Below, one piece after another: positions 1-15,000 of a stretch of DNA of 64,000 nt. Position 1 is the stretch's first letter; each line of letters starts with the position of its first letter. Under the pieces are notes generated by a model, which saw only the letters and a list, made by a program, of their open reading frames with translations, was not told the DNA's origin and made no database searches. This DNA is from Rheinheimera nanhaiensis E407-8 (GTDB lineage Bacteria; Pseudomonadota; Gammaproteobacteria; Enterobacterales; Alteromonadaceae), in assembly GCF_000296695.1 (NCBI RefSeq), contig NZ_BAFK01000014.1, positions 45,780 through 109,779 of the forward strand, read 5' to 3'. The translations under genes and the position numbers were made by a program.

Positions 1-1
1 G

Positions 2-3000
2 GATGCAATATTAAGCGCCGATCAGCTGATCGTGTTACGTAGCGACAAGCTGCAGGTTTATCGGTTGTGGCAGTTAGAGCAACCGGTACAGGGACTGGCG
101 TTGCCTACTTTGCAAAGCGGCCGCTTACAGCGTGATGGCAACCGCTTGTGGCTGGTCAGTGACCAGTTGCTGAAACTTTATGATCTGTCACCGCTGCCCG
201 GGCAGGCGCCAGACGAAACCGGCAGCATGGCGCTACCGCCGGCGCTGCAGATGTTACAGCTAAGCGGTGAGCTGGCGCTGGCACGCAGCAATAACAGCTG
301 GCAGTTATACGACATTGATTTGTCCGGCCAGCAGCTAAGCCTGCGGCCAGTGGCGGGCTTTGATTTTAGCCAAACGCTGCAGCAGATAAGTTTTAGCACT
401 GATCTGGTGGAATGGCTGGATAGCCGTGGCTATGGTGCGGCTGCACTGCCGCTGGCTAATGCCTCGGCCTTTATGCCGCTGCAGGCTCAGCATAATTTGC
501 AGACACTGCAGTTGCAGTTGTCACTGTGGCGTCAGGACTGGCGTAATGTCAGCCTGCAACTGAGCGATCAGCTGGCGCAACCGCTGCCTGGCTACACCGA
601 CTGGTTCGATCAAAGCCTGCTGTTTGAACCCTACAGCCCGGGCTATGTGCTGGGCAACCGCTATCAGGTGCAGTTACAGGGCCTGCCGCTATCGGCTGTG
701 GCCGGTGCCGATGTCCGGTTCGACTTACCCTGGGCGTTCAGTACGCATGCCAGTTTTGCGCAAGGGCCGGCACAGGCACAACGGCTGATCCCGGCTAATA
801 CCATTGCCGGCCGGCAAACTACCTATACCGTGCAGGGCGTTAATCTGCATACCTTAGAGTCACTGCAGCTCGGACCGCTAACGGTGGACAGCAACAGTTG
901 GCAGGTTAACGACAGCGGCACTGAGCTGCAGTTTACGGCAGCGCTGGCTCAAGCTGGCTTATTCAGCCTGCATCTGTATCAGGCCGAGGCGGAGAGCTTC
1001 CTGCCGGCAGCGGTGCTGGTGGCAGAGGCGCTGGCGGTGGACAGCGTTACGTCTGATAATGCGCGTGGTACGGCTTTACTGTCGGACAGTGGCGGTAATA
1101 CTCTGACGGTACAAGGCACCGGTTTCAGCGGTGACTTAGCTGTGCACCTGCTGGCGCCGGCGCGGTTTGATCAGCCCGGCCGGTCAAACCAGCTGACGTA
1201 CCGGATGGAAAACGGCCATTTACTGGTCAGCACGCCGGCAACCGAACCGGGGCTGACTTATCAGTTGCATATTATTAAAGCCAGCACTGGCGAAGCGGTA
1301 ACGGCAGATATCAGCCTCACTGCTATCGATGATACGCCACCGCGCATCAGCCAATGGCAGGCGTTTGATTATAATAACGGCCTGACATTACATGGCTCTG
1401 AGCCACTGCGGGCGCAGCAGTTTAGCGTACAGCGGCAGATGCAGGACTACAGTGGTGCTGCGGCGGAGAATATCAGTGCCGACTTTGAGCTGGTCAGCCT
1501 GAATAACCGGGTAACACTGCGCTTAAAAGAAGGCCGTCAACTGCTGCACAACGCTGTTTATCAACTGACTATCAGCGGTATCAGCGATCTGGCAGATAAC
1601 CTGGCTTTACCGCTGAACAGCAGCATAGCAACGCTGTTTAGTGCCGACGGTGCCGTGGCGCAAAGCTTTACCAGCCGTGATACGCTGGCACCGCGTCAGT
1701 TGCAACTGACCTTAGCCGATGGCCGTGCCGCCACACCGGCCGTGAGTTTAACCCGGGGCCGCAGCTACTCGTTTATTGCGCAGGCACTGGACAATATTTC
1801 TGCTAACAACCAGCTGAAGTACAGCTACCGTCTGTCGCGCGATGGTGGTGTGCAGTTTGGTGCTTATCAGCCATTCACGGCCGGCTTTAACGTGAAGATT
1901 GACAAAGATTTCAGTCAATTGGTGCTTAGAGTCAAAGTGGTCGATGTGGCAGCCAACGTGACCGAACAGGATTACAGCCTGGCCGTGGTTGACCCGGTAG
2001 TGAATATCGGTGCGGTACAAACCACGCCGGCACAGGTAGAAGAGCTGACTGCGGCGACGATCCGCCTGCCACTGAGCGGTGACACCGATCTGATAAGCGA
2101 GGTTAGCCTGCAGCTGAATGGCCGCTGGTACCGGGCACAATTACAGCCGGGCGCAACCGAAGCCAGCGCCTCGCTGTTGTATATGCATCCGCGACTGGCC
2201 GAGCTAAATGGTAACGACCAGATGCAATTGCTGACGCTGGTTAAGTTTGGTTATGGTGCCAGCAAACAACAAGCCGACAGTTATCAGCTGTATCTGGATG
2301 TGACACCGCCGGAAGTGGCGATCGTGTCGCCGAAACAGGGTGATCGCCTGCCAATCGGCGAACCTGCCGAAGTGTTGCTGAAAGTGTTTGACCGCTATGG
2401 TATTGAATCGGTTGAAATGGCGGTAAATGGCGGTGCTTTCCAGCGCCTGGCACAAAGTAACCGCTTTAGCTTTACGCCGACTTCAGAAGATGCGGTAACC
2501 TTGCAGGCCAGAGCACAGGATCCGAACGGCAATATGGCGGTGTCAGAGGCTGTAACGATCAGACCGTTTGATGCCAGTCGTGGCGAGCCTGAGCTGGCGA
2601 TCCTCAGCCCGGACAATGGCAGTCAACTGCGCTCCGGCCAGCGTGTTACGCTGGAACTGATGCTGCGCAATTTGCAGCAGGCCAGCCTGTCATTGCAACT
2701 GGGTGCAGATCCACTGCATCCGGCCAATCCGCCGGCAATTCTGCTAAGCCGCACCGAGCAAGAACCTGAGCGCTTTATGCTTGAAGTAACTCTGCCACAC
2801 ACTGCAGAAGATGCGGTGGTATTGTTGTTGCTGCAAGATGGCGCACTAAGCGCCCGGCGTTTTATCAATTTAGTGCCGGACGATGGTGTGAATGAACAAG
2901 CGCAGCTGCAAGTATTGCCACAGCATAAAGTGCTTAGCGGTACCGGTTTACGTGTTGCTGGCCAAATCCCGGCCGAGATGGTTGATTACAGCAACCAGTC

Positions 3001-6000
3001 AGAGCTGATTATCAGCGACAATGGCAGCCTGCATAACTTACCACTGGCACCGCTGAGCGACATCGTGCCATTACAGCCGCATGATGCTGCTGTACCCGGC
3101 GGCGTGACGCTGCAAAGCGTGCTGCGGGATCTATCGGGCAATGAAAACCGCCAGCAAAGCACGTTAGATTTGGTAGCGTATCTGAGTGGTGAGGCAGAAC
3201 TTGCTGCAAGCCAGCCGGCAGCGGATGAACAGCTAGTGCAGGTACTACCGGTTCGTTTTGCCGACCGTCTGGCGATGCTGTCACTGTATCAGCAAAATAA
3301 CGGTGGCTACCGCCTGGCAGACGAGACAGGCCAATGGTGGCACAGCAATAACGGCGCCAGACTGGAGCAGGTGTTCGCCGGACGCAGTGCGCTGTTTATT
3401 CAGGATAATCTGCAAGGGCAGCGCCGTTTGCTGCAGCTGCCTTATCAGGCGAACGCGCAGGCCACTGAGCTGCCGTTATTCGGTGAACTGGTAGGCAGCA
3501 CTGGCGCTCACGCTATAGTGCAATATGGTCGTCTGTTAACATTGCAACAGCCGGATAATCCGCAGCACCAGATAACCGGCTATCAGTTTGACGATGACAT
3601 CACCGCGGTAGCGCAGTGGCAACAACAGATCTGGGTATTGGCGGGCGATAAACTGCAACTGCTGCACCTGGATGCGCAACACAATGCCCTGCGTGCGCTG
3701 GCCAGTTTCAGCGTGCCTTATAGCGATGGCCTGGCAGTGCATCAAGACCAGTTGTATCTGTGGCAGCAGCAAACACTGCAGGTATATCAGCACGTAGATG
3801 AGCAATCATTGGCGTTACTGGCCGAACAGCAGCTACCCGGGCAAGTTGTACAGTCCAGCGCCGAGCAGGGTTATGTCTGGCTGAAATTACTGGACGCAGA
3901 GCTGGGTTACTACTGGCTGGCGTTTGAGCAGCAAGACGCTGTTGCTGTGTTGCCGTGGCAGCATTCGCTGGCCTTTGGTCATCAGCAGCTGTATCGCTTT
4001 AGTGCCCAGCAGTTGTGGCAACAGAGCAAAGTAACAGCGCCGGCACCGGAGCCGGCACAAATTAACCTGCAAGCCAGTGCCACCGAACTGGTATTGCAAC
4101 TGCCGTCTGGCTGGACAGATGATTACCGGCTGCGCATCAGTAACGCGCAAGGCGATACCCTAAGCAGCCGCTGGCTGAATGTTGATCAGTTGGCAGTACA
4201 ACGCCAGCAGGCGGGCTCGACACTGACAGTGCAGTTACTGACAGAAGCGGGCGTTGAGGTACAGCAACAGCTGGCACTGGATAATCTGGCCTTTACGCCA
4301 CCAGCGATGTTACAAAGCGCCCTGCCGTCACGCCTGGCGCAAGGTGCGTTGGTGCCGTTGTCACTGCAACTGTCAGATGAGGCCAGATTGCTTGGCAGTA
4401 GTCTGACCGATGGCAGCCCGTTATTGCGACTGGCCAATACGCTGCACAGTACCTATATGGTAGCGGAACAAGCCGGCAGTGCAGAACTAAACTGGCAGTT
4501 GAATCAGCAGGCATTCAATGCGCAGGTTGAACGGGTCGCCAATGACCCGGCACAAAGCCGTATTAGCTTGCTGCAACCGGACAATAATAGTGCTGTTGCC
4601 GGTGGCAAGCCGCTGCAGTTGCGTTATCTGGCAGAAGGCGTGGCAGAGCAGGATCTGCGCTTTATTGAGCTGGCACTGACCGATGTAAACGGCACTGTGC
4701 TTAACCGGGTGTTAAGTGATAAAACCAGCGGCGATATCAGCCTGCGTCTGCCGGTTGTGGCTCAGGCGTCAGCCTTCTATTTACGCGCCCGGGTGTATTT
4801 TGGCCCTGAGCATTATTACGCACAGGACAGAGTGGGCATTCGCGTGCAGCCACAGCGTAATCCGCTGCAGTTTGGCCTGCAGGGCATTGCCGACCGGGTG
4901 TACAGTGGCAGTACCGTTGAGATAACGGCCGACCGCGAACTGGTTGATGGCCAGCGCCTGACATTAAGCGCTACCGATGCCGAAGGTAATGTACTGGCCA
5001 GTGCCGAGCAACACCTGCGGTTACAGGTGCCGGACACCAGTACGCTACAGATCCGTGCCAGCCTCAGTGATGCTGCCGGCAACCAGCACCAGTTGGACAA
5101 ACAGGTAGTGGTGCTGCGCGGTTACAGCTTCGGTCAGCCGGGCAACAGCCAGCCGTTTACGCAGGCACTGCAAACGACTGATGCGCTGTATCTGACCCAG
5201 CGCGAGCGTTTGTTCGATCAGCAGGGCGCATTGCTGCACCGCTTCAATGCCAGCGTCGAGGCACTGATCCCGTTACAGGACCGTTGGTTAGTGTCTCTGC
5301 GTGGCATTGGCTTACAGTTTATTGACCCTGCCGGGCAATATCAGGTGCTGGGCCAGTACAGCAGCCAGCAGCAGTTTACTCAGCTGGCCAGTCTGGGCGA
5401 GCTGGCCTGGGCGGCCAGCAGCGATGGCAGCCTTGAGCTGTTTAGCGTGCAGGGCAATTCGCTGCAGTTGCAGCAGCAACTGACGCTTGGCCAGGTTTAC
5501 CAGCTCAGCGCCGGTTTAGATGGTGTGCTGGCGCTGACAGAGCAGGGGCTATATCAGCTGCCGGCTGATGGTGAGGCCCAAAGCCGTTTGTTGCGGGAAA
5601 ATAACGCACAATTTAGCCACTTTGCGCTACAGGATGATGCTATCTGGTTAGCAGGCAACGCTAAACTGGTACGTATCGACCCGCAGGGTGAAGCCCAACA
5701 GTGGACGATGCCGTGGTCACAGGCGCAAGCCTTGCTAAGCCGCGATAATGAGCTGTGGCTGTATGATGGCGCCAATCTGTTGCAGTTGGATATCCGCAGT
5801 GCGCGCCAGCCTTATGTTATTGGCCGGTTCCCGCTGGCATTGACAATGCCGTTACAGCTGAGCGCAAACCGCTTGCTGTCTGGTGATGGCCGTCAGCTGT
5901 CATTAACAGCGTTGCCGTCTGAAGCCCGGAGCCTGTTCAAGACGACACAAGCCAAAGGCAATACCCAGCAAGTGGCGATGCAACATGGCCACTACCTGGC

Positions 6001-9000
6001 GGCTGCGCGTGGCTATGCGGTACAAAGCTATTACGACCTGCCTGCGCTGGATAAAACCGGCGTCTATCCGTCACCCTACAGCAGCGACTACCGCTTATTG
6101 CGTACCACTGCCAATGGTGTCTGGGGTTATGACGATATCAGCGGGAACCTGACCGACTTAAGTCAGGCGCGTTTAGTGTTAAAGCAGCCGCAACTAAGCG
6201 ATTTTGCTGCCGATGCACAGCGCCTGGTGATGGCTGTCGGTGATGCGTTGCGTATTTACTCGGCGGATGGTAAGCAGGCCATTACGACTATAACGGTAAG
6301 TCAGGGCGATAATATCCGTGCCCTGGCGCTGTCCGCGCAGCTTATTTATGTGCTGACCGATGCCGGTACTGTGTATGCGGTACAAACGGGTCCGATGCCT
6401 TTTGATGAGTTTAACCTTGAGATCAAAACCCTGCTGGCATCGGCGCAGCAAGCGCATAGTATGGTGCTTGGCGGTGACTATCTGCTACTGGCATCGGCAG
6501 CGGGTTTACAGCGTTTGTCATTAGTTGACGCCGAGGTGCAGCCGTTAATGGTGGGTGCAGTGCAGGCGCTGGCGTATGATCAGGGTACAGTCTGGTTTAG
6601 CCAGGGCAGCAAATTGTATCAGCTGCGCCTGGATAGCTTTAGCCAGCCACAACTGGTGTATCAGGCGGCGCAGGATATTCCCGCCATTGCACTGGATAAA
6701 GGTGAAGTACTGTTAGCCCAACAATTGGCCGGTATTGAACTGCTGTGGCTGGGCAATAACGCTGTTACGGCCATGCCACAGCTGCAAACGCCGTTTAGTG
6801 GTCAGGTATTCCAGAATGGCCAGCTGATCAGCTTGTCTGTCAGCGAAACTGATGCACTGCAGGCAGTAGACTATCTGGTTAACGATGAAGTTGTCAGCCG
6901 CACCTCAACGCCACCTTTCGATGCGCAGATTCTGGTGCCGTCTACTTTACATAATGGGAAAGCCTTTACCGTACGCAGCCGTGCGCTGACGCAGCAGGGT
7001 GAGCTGGTGTACTCATTGCCACGGCGGGTGATGCTGCAAAGCGACAATCTGCCAGTGCATGATTTCACAGTTGGCCTGGCCTTTAACAATCCAAGTTATG
7101 TACCGACACCGCTACGGGTAGTGGCGAATATCAACAATGCCAGCCTGCCGTTGCAGCAGGTCGAGTTTTATTTGGCTGAACAAAGCGCTGGGCCTTACAC
7201 CCTGATGCGCAAGCATTACGGCCCTGACTTTATTGTCCGGCTGGACTTAGCGCAATCTGCACAGCCGCGTTATATCAAGGCGCGGGCGGTCGATATCTAC
7301 GGCAATCAGGTAGAGTCGGCGGCCATGCCAGTATCCCGGCTGGCCGATCAGGCCGCACCGGTGGGACAGCTTACGTTGCAATCGGCCATAGATGCGCAGG
7401 GCCAGGTACCGGACAGCCAGCCGTACGCCATTGCGGTGACAGTGGCAGATATTGGCAGTGGCATCGAACAGGCCTTACTGAAACGCAATGGTCAGGTGAT
7501 CTGGGCCGGCTTTGACAATGGCAGCTATGTGGTTAATCAGCCTAAGCCTGCCTTAGGCCAACAGTACCTGTATCAACTGGAGATGCGCGACAACGCCGGT
7601 AATAAGGCCAGCACCAGTCTGACGGTTGATGTGGTGGCCGATGCTTATCCGCAGCTGCAACTGATCAACAGCCCGGCACAGGTGCTGGAGCAAAGCGAAT
7701 TCAGCGTTACGCTGGCGCATAGCGACGATGTCGGGCTGGCTAAGGTTAACCTGAGCTGGCCGGGCTTTGAGCGCGATTATACGCTGGCCGGTAAAACGCA
7801 GCAGCAGACTTATCACATTGCAGACTTGCGTAATGAACGGTTACATCAGGCTGTCGACCAAATGTTGACGCTGACACTGACCGACAATATCGGTCAGCAA
7901 ACGACGCTGACACAGCCCATTCAGGTAGTGCCGGATTTACCACCACAGCCGCAGCTGATGCAGTTGACGGTAGCGCCGTCGGCGATATACGGCCGCAGCC
8001 TGGCCGTATCGTTGCAAGCGCTGGATCGCGTAGACGATGGTGGTGTGCAGCAACTGGATACCCGTTTGTTACTAAGCTACAACGGTGCTGTGCAACAAGA
8101 GCAGCAGTTATGCCGGCCTATGCCGGGGCCGCTGTGCCAGGTAAGCTATTACACCCAACTGACGCTGCCGGGAACTGAGGTGCAGGGCGATCAGGTCCAA
8201 CTGCAAGTTGCCTTTACCGATCGGATGGGCCAGCGCAGTGTCAGTGACGCGGTCAGTATTAACCTGACACAGAAACCTAACCTGATTGAGTTCTCAGCGG
8301 CGGGCGAGCCGGGGGTTAACCCTGCAGAGCTCGACAGTGGCGCCTCGGGCAGCTATCAGGTGCGGGTGGCAGATATTGCTCAACGTCCGGTGGCGTTGCA
8401 ACGGGTTAACTGGTTTAAGTTGACGCCTGATGGCAGCGAGAGCTTACTGGGAAGCAGTGAAACAAATGCGGCCGGCCTGGCGCGCTTTAACTGGCTGACG
8501 CTGGGTGAAAAAGTCGGGGCTTACCAGCTTAAAGCCAGGTTAGCAGACTATGGTGCATTACAACCGGCAGTACACAATGTAGATATCTTGCCGGGCATGC
8601 CGTTTGCTCTGCAGGTATCGCATATCAGGCCGGTGCAGGCAGCTAAAACCATGCTGTTGCAACTGGAACTGGTAGACGCGGCTCAAAACCTGATTTACAA
8701 CCGTGATGATTTCAATGTCACGCTGGGCTTTAACGCGCCGGGCTTCCATTTTGCCTTTACCGAGGGCCTGCAACTGCGTCAGCGTTATGATGAACAAGGC
8801 GTCTATCTGGGCGAAGCAGCACAGATCCGTCTGCGTGCAGGTAAAGCCGGGCTTGAAGTGACGGTGCCAGAACTTGCCAATATCTATCAGTTGCAGCTGT
8901 TGGCCAGTGAGCCGCCGGGTTTGCAACTGCATTACCAGCCTTATTTGGCGCAGCCGTCATTCATACAGGTAGAGCAGATCCCGGTACAGGTTATCGCCGC

Positions 9001-12000
9001 CGAGGCTGCGCTGCTTGAACTGAGTGTTGCTGAGTTGGCTAACCATCCGCTTGGCCGGCCAGACGTGCTGGAAGCCGGCGAACAGGTGCATGTCGCAGTG
9101 CAGCTGACCGACCGCTACGGCAATGCCATCGGCCACGTTGTCGCCGATGGCCAGCCACAGGATGCTAATTTAGTCCTGCAATTTGCCGTAACAGGTGCGG
9201 CCCGGTTTGCCAATGACAATAGCAGTACTGAGCTGACGTTAACCGCCGGTTCCGGCCGGTTAACCCTGGGTAATGAGCAGGTAGAACAAGTGGTTGTCAG
9301 CCTGATCTCTGAGCCGGGTTTTGCCATCAATGCCTTTGCAGAGCTGACACTCGACTTTGTTAAACGCCTGCCGGCAGTGCAGCAGATAACGCTGGAAGCT
9401 GCGCATCAGAGCGAAATCACGCCAGTGCTGTTTAGTTTCACCGAAGCGGTTATCGCACCGGTGGACAGCCAGTGGTTGCGCATTACTGATCCAAACGGCG
9501 AGCTGGTGGCCGGTGAATTTAGCCAGGATACGCCACAGCAGCTGCGCTTTGTACCGGCACAGCCACTGATGTTGTATACGCAATACCGCTTTGATACCAC
9601 AGTTTCAGCGTTGCTGGGCGAGTTGCAGTCCGATTCGGTATTGCCACAGCAAGGTTCGTTCTTAACGGCTGCTATGTCGCTACCAGAGCAACAGCAACCC
9701 TATTTGTTGTCCGAAACACAGCAGCAACTGACAGTGCGTATTGGACAGGGTGTGCCGTCCCGGCAACAGGTTCAGTTAGAGCTGCACATTGATGGTGAGC
9801 CACAGAGCTTTAATGCGCAACAGCCGCAGTATTTGGCCCCGCGGACCAGCATTGAGCAGGAAGGCGAGTTGCTAATGCTGCAAATACAAGAACCTGCTGT
9901 ATTACAACCTTGGGCAGTTGCTGCTGAGCAGCCACAAAGTCTGTTGGTAGCCAATACAATTGCTCTACCACGTCTTAGCCTGGACGGTGACTACGATGGC
10001 GACGGCTTACCCAACCTGTTCGAGCATCAGTTGGGCTTAGATCCAACGCGGCGCGACAGCGATGGCAATGGTGTCGATGATGGCGATGAAGACTACGATA
10101 ATGATGGCCTGAGCAACCTGCTTGAACTGCAGCTTGGCACTGATCCGCGCAACCCGGACAGCGATGACGATGGCCTGTCAGACGGTATGGAATATCAGCT
10201 GGGCACCAACCCGCTGTTAAAGGACAGTGACGGTGATGGTATACCTGATGCAGTTGAAGTGCATTTCGGCTCCGATCCGACCCGGGCTGACAGTCGTGCA
10301 GTCGACCCGGCAGCGGTAACCGCCATCACAGTAACACCGAAAGAACGGGTGTATAACCTGAATCAGGACAGCGGCGACGTTTATCTGACGGTTAAAGCCC
10401 GGGTGTTGGTGGCGGGACGCAGTTATGACATTGACGTCAGCGATGTCGGTTACTACCCGTTACAACTGAGCTCAGCCGACGAGGCGGTTGCCTTGCCGGG
10501 CTTTGATGGCTTTACCCCGCTGGGCGCTGGCGTTACCACGCTAACTGTAGGGTTCGGTCAGCACAGTGATACGGCCCGCTTAACGGTGTTGCAGCGTAAC
10601 TCGCTGGGTGATGTTAGCTGGCAGGATGAAGATCCACAGTTTGACAGCCCAATCTCTGTCGACAATATGACCGCCAGCGGCCGTGTGAATCTGTCTGTTG
10701 CCGGCGATATCACTATCGATGGCAACCTGCTGTTGCAAGTCGATACTGAGCTGATGATTGAAGCGAATAGCCTGACTATACAGGGCGATGTAATACTGCA
10801 ACCTGGCAGCAGGCTGCGACTGTTACTGCAACACGATGTAGCGATAGCAGGCAGCGTTACTCAAGACAGCGCGGCGCTTGAACTGGCGCAGTTTAACCTT
10901 GATATCGGTGGTTCATTGCAAATCAGCGGCGACAGCGAGCTTTACGCTCGCAGGCTGACAGTGCGTACCGATTCGGCGCTGCTGCCAAGCAGTTATCTGC
11001 TACTGGCGTTGACCGACGGCTGGTATACCGAGGGCGATCAGTGGCTGTACGGTAAAGTTGAGGCCGCCCGGGCCGATGCCCAGTTGCAGCAACTGTATCC
11101 GGTGGCATTGCATGTTGGGCAAAAACTGACCGCTACGGGAGCTATTGATGCAGCCGGTGCCGGCTATCCGGCCGGTTATGGCGTTGGCTTTATTGAAGGC
11201 CGCTGCCTGGGTCGTCATGCGGATGATACAGCAGAGCAACCTGATTGCGCCTACGGCGATTACCGCCGGCCAGTATTGGCGGGTGCCGGTGGCGTGCAAG
11301 GCGCAGGCGGTGGCGCAGTGCATATCACGGCAAATCGCCTGTCACTGGACCGTGACAACTACAGAGACTGGATCAATATCGCCGGTGATAACGATGCCGC
11401 TGATGGCAGTGCTTATGTCGATGTGCACGAGCTGCAGGTACTGAATGTAGGCCAGATGGTACGTGGCAAACAGATTAACTGGGAAGAGCGCGATAATGCC
11501 GGTGGTGCCGGCCGTGCTGCGGTTAAGGCCGTGCTATGGGATATTCAGTTGTCAGATGATGACTGCTATGACTGTGAACCACCGTGTGAGGGGTGCGAAT
11601 TTGAGATGGGAGGTGCTGATGAAGTGATGGTGTTGCAATCTGAGGCTGAAGAAGCACCTGAACTGATTGCTACCCGCAAGGTGCTGCGAACCATCACCCA
11701 GGGGCTGTTTACACAATATTGCTATGAGATATGTGAAACGTTCTCGCTATCCGGAACGGCTTTTGTGCAAGGGCCGGATGGCTTGAGCCTATTAGCCATT
11801 GGCACAGAGCAGTGGTTCGAGCCACCGATGTTATCGGGGCTAAGTAGTAACGACATGGGCATATCGGCCAGCAATATTGAGTTGCCTGCGCAGGTTGCGC
11901 CGTCATCTGCAGAGCAAACTAATAGCCTGCAAAATGTTATAGATGACTATATACCCAACCGCACCCGAGTGTTGACAGTAGGCAAGCACGCGTTGCAAAC

Positions 12001-15000
12001 GGTATCTGCGCTCGGTGACGGCCAATGGCAACTGAATGTTGCTGATCAGCCATGGCTGGGTAATAGCGCCGACAAGGGCAGAGCATTGGCAGGGATGACC
12101 GTACGCTTAACTGACGGTCAGCAGCAAAGCCAGGATCTTACTATTGTTGCGAACAGCGCTAATAGCCTGACAGTGCACAGCGATCTGGACCTGACCTCCT
12201 TTAGCGGTGGGCAAATCCAGGGTGTGCACAAACTGACAGAGTTATGGCTGGACGGGCCGTTGGATCTGGCTGACGACTTGCTGGAAGCGGCTGAAGTGCG
12301 GTTCGGTGATAGTGCCGCATTGCAGGCCAGTTTAACTGGCGAGCAAGTTCGCACCTTATTGGAAAACAATGATGCTGCCTATCTGTTACTTGCCACTGAA
12401 CAGCCGTTGCAATTTGCTAGCTTGCCTGATGGCAACAATGTAACGCTGGTTGCACCGTCTTTCGAGTTCCTTGATGACGTTACTTTATCAGCGATTGATC
12501 TCATCGCCAGTAATGGTATGCAATTCAGGCAGTCATTGTTTGTTGAATCATCGAGTAGCTTGATATCTAAGGGTGATATACATGTTGGCGGCAATCTGAC
12601 TTTCAATACTTGGCAGGATGACAAATTCAGGCTGGCAGGCAAGTTGACGGTTGCCGGTGATGCTATGTTATCAGGCACCGTTACTTTTGATGGCAGGTTG
12701 TCAAATACAGCCGCACCACTCAAAGCACAGGTTGAAGTGGGCGGCAAACTGGTACTGGATAACTGGTCCAGCGGTTTCCGTATGCTGTATGCAGGGGGCA
12801 AACCCATGACCAGCGACCATGCTGGCGCTGCGTTGGCGGGTTGGCACGCAACAGCACCTCTATTGTCAGTCGAATCAGTCCAGCCTATGGGTAATTATCG
12901 CAGGCCACAGTCCTGGGGTTACGGTGCCTTAATCGATGAGCGTTGCGACAGCGATTACTGTATGCAAAATGCATATGGCGGCGGACACATGCATATTAAA
13001 GCAGCAGAGATTGACTTAAATGGTGTTATTTCCGCGACTGCCCACGATATGAGTGGCGCCAGTGTGCTGATGCCCGCCGCGGCTGGCTCTATCTTGATAG
13101 AGACGGCTGTTCTGCGTGGTAATGGTAAGCTGGAGGCGCTTGGAAGCACTCATGCATCGAGCATTGGTGCAGGCGGGCGCATTGCACTGTTAGTAGAGCA
13201 AAATGAATTTAGCGGCCTTACGTACACGATGAGTGGCGGAGGCGATTTTACGACCGGCACTGTGTTTATCCAGGCGGCACATCAGCAATATGGTGAATTG
13301 CGTCTTCAGGGTAGATGGAGCTGGGACTCTCAGAGGTATACCCCATGGTTAGACTTACCGACAGTAGGACAGCATGCCATTAGTGCAGTTGAAAGCCTGC
13401 CGGCACAGCAGTGGCGTATTACTGCCGCTGCAGCCAACTGGCCGCTAACAATAGACAGCCAGCATGTTGGTCTGGCAGGTGCTTATGTAACGCTGGACGC
13501 CGCCCAAGCCGATGCACCACTGTATAAAGTACTCAGCAGTACGGCCGATAGCCTGCTGGTTGAGTCTGCAGCCGACCTGTCCGCTTATAACGGCAAAACC
13601 CTGCAAGGTGTGCATGTGTTTGACCGGATTGAACTGGGCAATTCTGTACGGTTGGATATTGGTGACGACAGGTTGGTAGTGCTGGATCTCGATAGCTCTG
13701 TCATTGGCAACTGGGTAAAACTGATCGCTGCCGATGTTGCTCCTGAGCTGGTACAGCGTATTCAGGGTAATAACGGTGAGGTAATGCCGCGCACCCTGAC
13801 GCTGGATTCGCTAACTCTGCTTAGTGGCAGTGAGCAACTTACTGCACGGCATGTGGTTATTAATGGCGATATCCAGCTACTGGGCGATGCGCAGTTAATT
13901 AGCAAGGCTACTGATAGTATTACCGTTAATGGCAACGTTACCCTGGCAAATACCGCCCGTTGGCAGCAACAACTCGAGGGCATGCGTTTGCATATGACCG
14001 GCCAGCTACTGCTAACTGACAATAGTAAGTTGCACTTTAGTGCACCGCTAACCGAGCTGCGGCTTGACCAGGGCATGCAGCTATACGGTGCAGCGTCGGC
14101 AGAAATCCATGCACGAAGTCACATCGAACTCGATAGCGACCTGACGGTGGCAGATCTTGCACTGGTAAAACTCTATACCGCAGCCGAGATAAACATTAAT
14201 GGTAGCCTTGCGCTGACATCTACCGCTGAGGGCTCATTGTTACAGGCTAAGGGCTTGAGTGTTGGAGAAAATGTAACCTTAGCTGCATCCAGCAAATTGC
14301 AATTGGCAGTGGAGGAAATTAGCCGGGTTGCCGGAGATTTGTCACTGCAAATGCATAGTTTGCTGTCGTTAAATGGCAGGTACATCAACAACTATAGTCA
14401 TTTGATGCCGCATCAGACATTGGATGTAGCAGGAGCTGTAAATATTGCTGATACTGCAACCATCAGTGCTGATGGTCAAGGACATCGCAATAGCAACAAC
14501 CAACATTATCAGCTCCGCTGCCACGCTGGTTTCCGTGCGCCAGGTACGATGTTTTGCACTGAAGGTAGTTATAATCAGGCGTTAACCGCTGGCCGTGACG
14601 CTGCAGGCATCAGCAGAGGCGGTGGCGTGATTAACCTTAAGGCAGGCAGTATTCACCTTGATGGCAATATTAGTGCTGTTGGCGAAAATGGCAGTAGTAG
14701 CAATTTCAGCCTGGCCTATGGTAGCGGTGGCTCGGTGCGTCTGGAAACGCCGGTGCTAAGCGGCGCTGGCCAAATTAGTACTATCGGTGCGCAGGTTAAC
14801 CGCAGTGGGATTGCCGGCTTTGAAAGTGGCGGTGGGCGTATAGCGGTATTTAGCCCGGACAACCAGTTTAGTGGCCGCTATTTAACGGCGCCGGATACCT
14901 TGGCGACGCAAGCTGCCGGTGCCGGTACCGTGTATCTGGCCAGCAATACGCAATCAGCAGGCCAGCTGATTGTTGATAATGGCCAGCAAACCAGCGCGTT

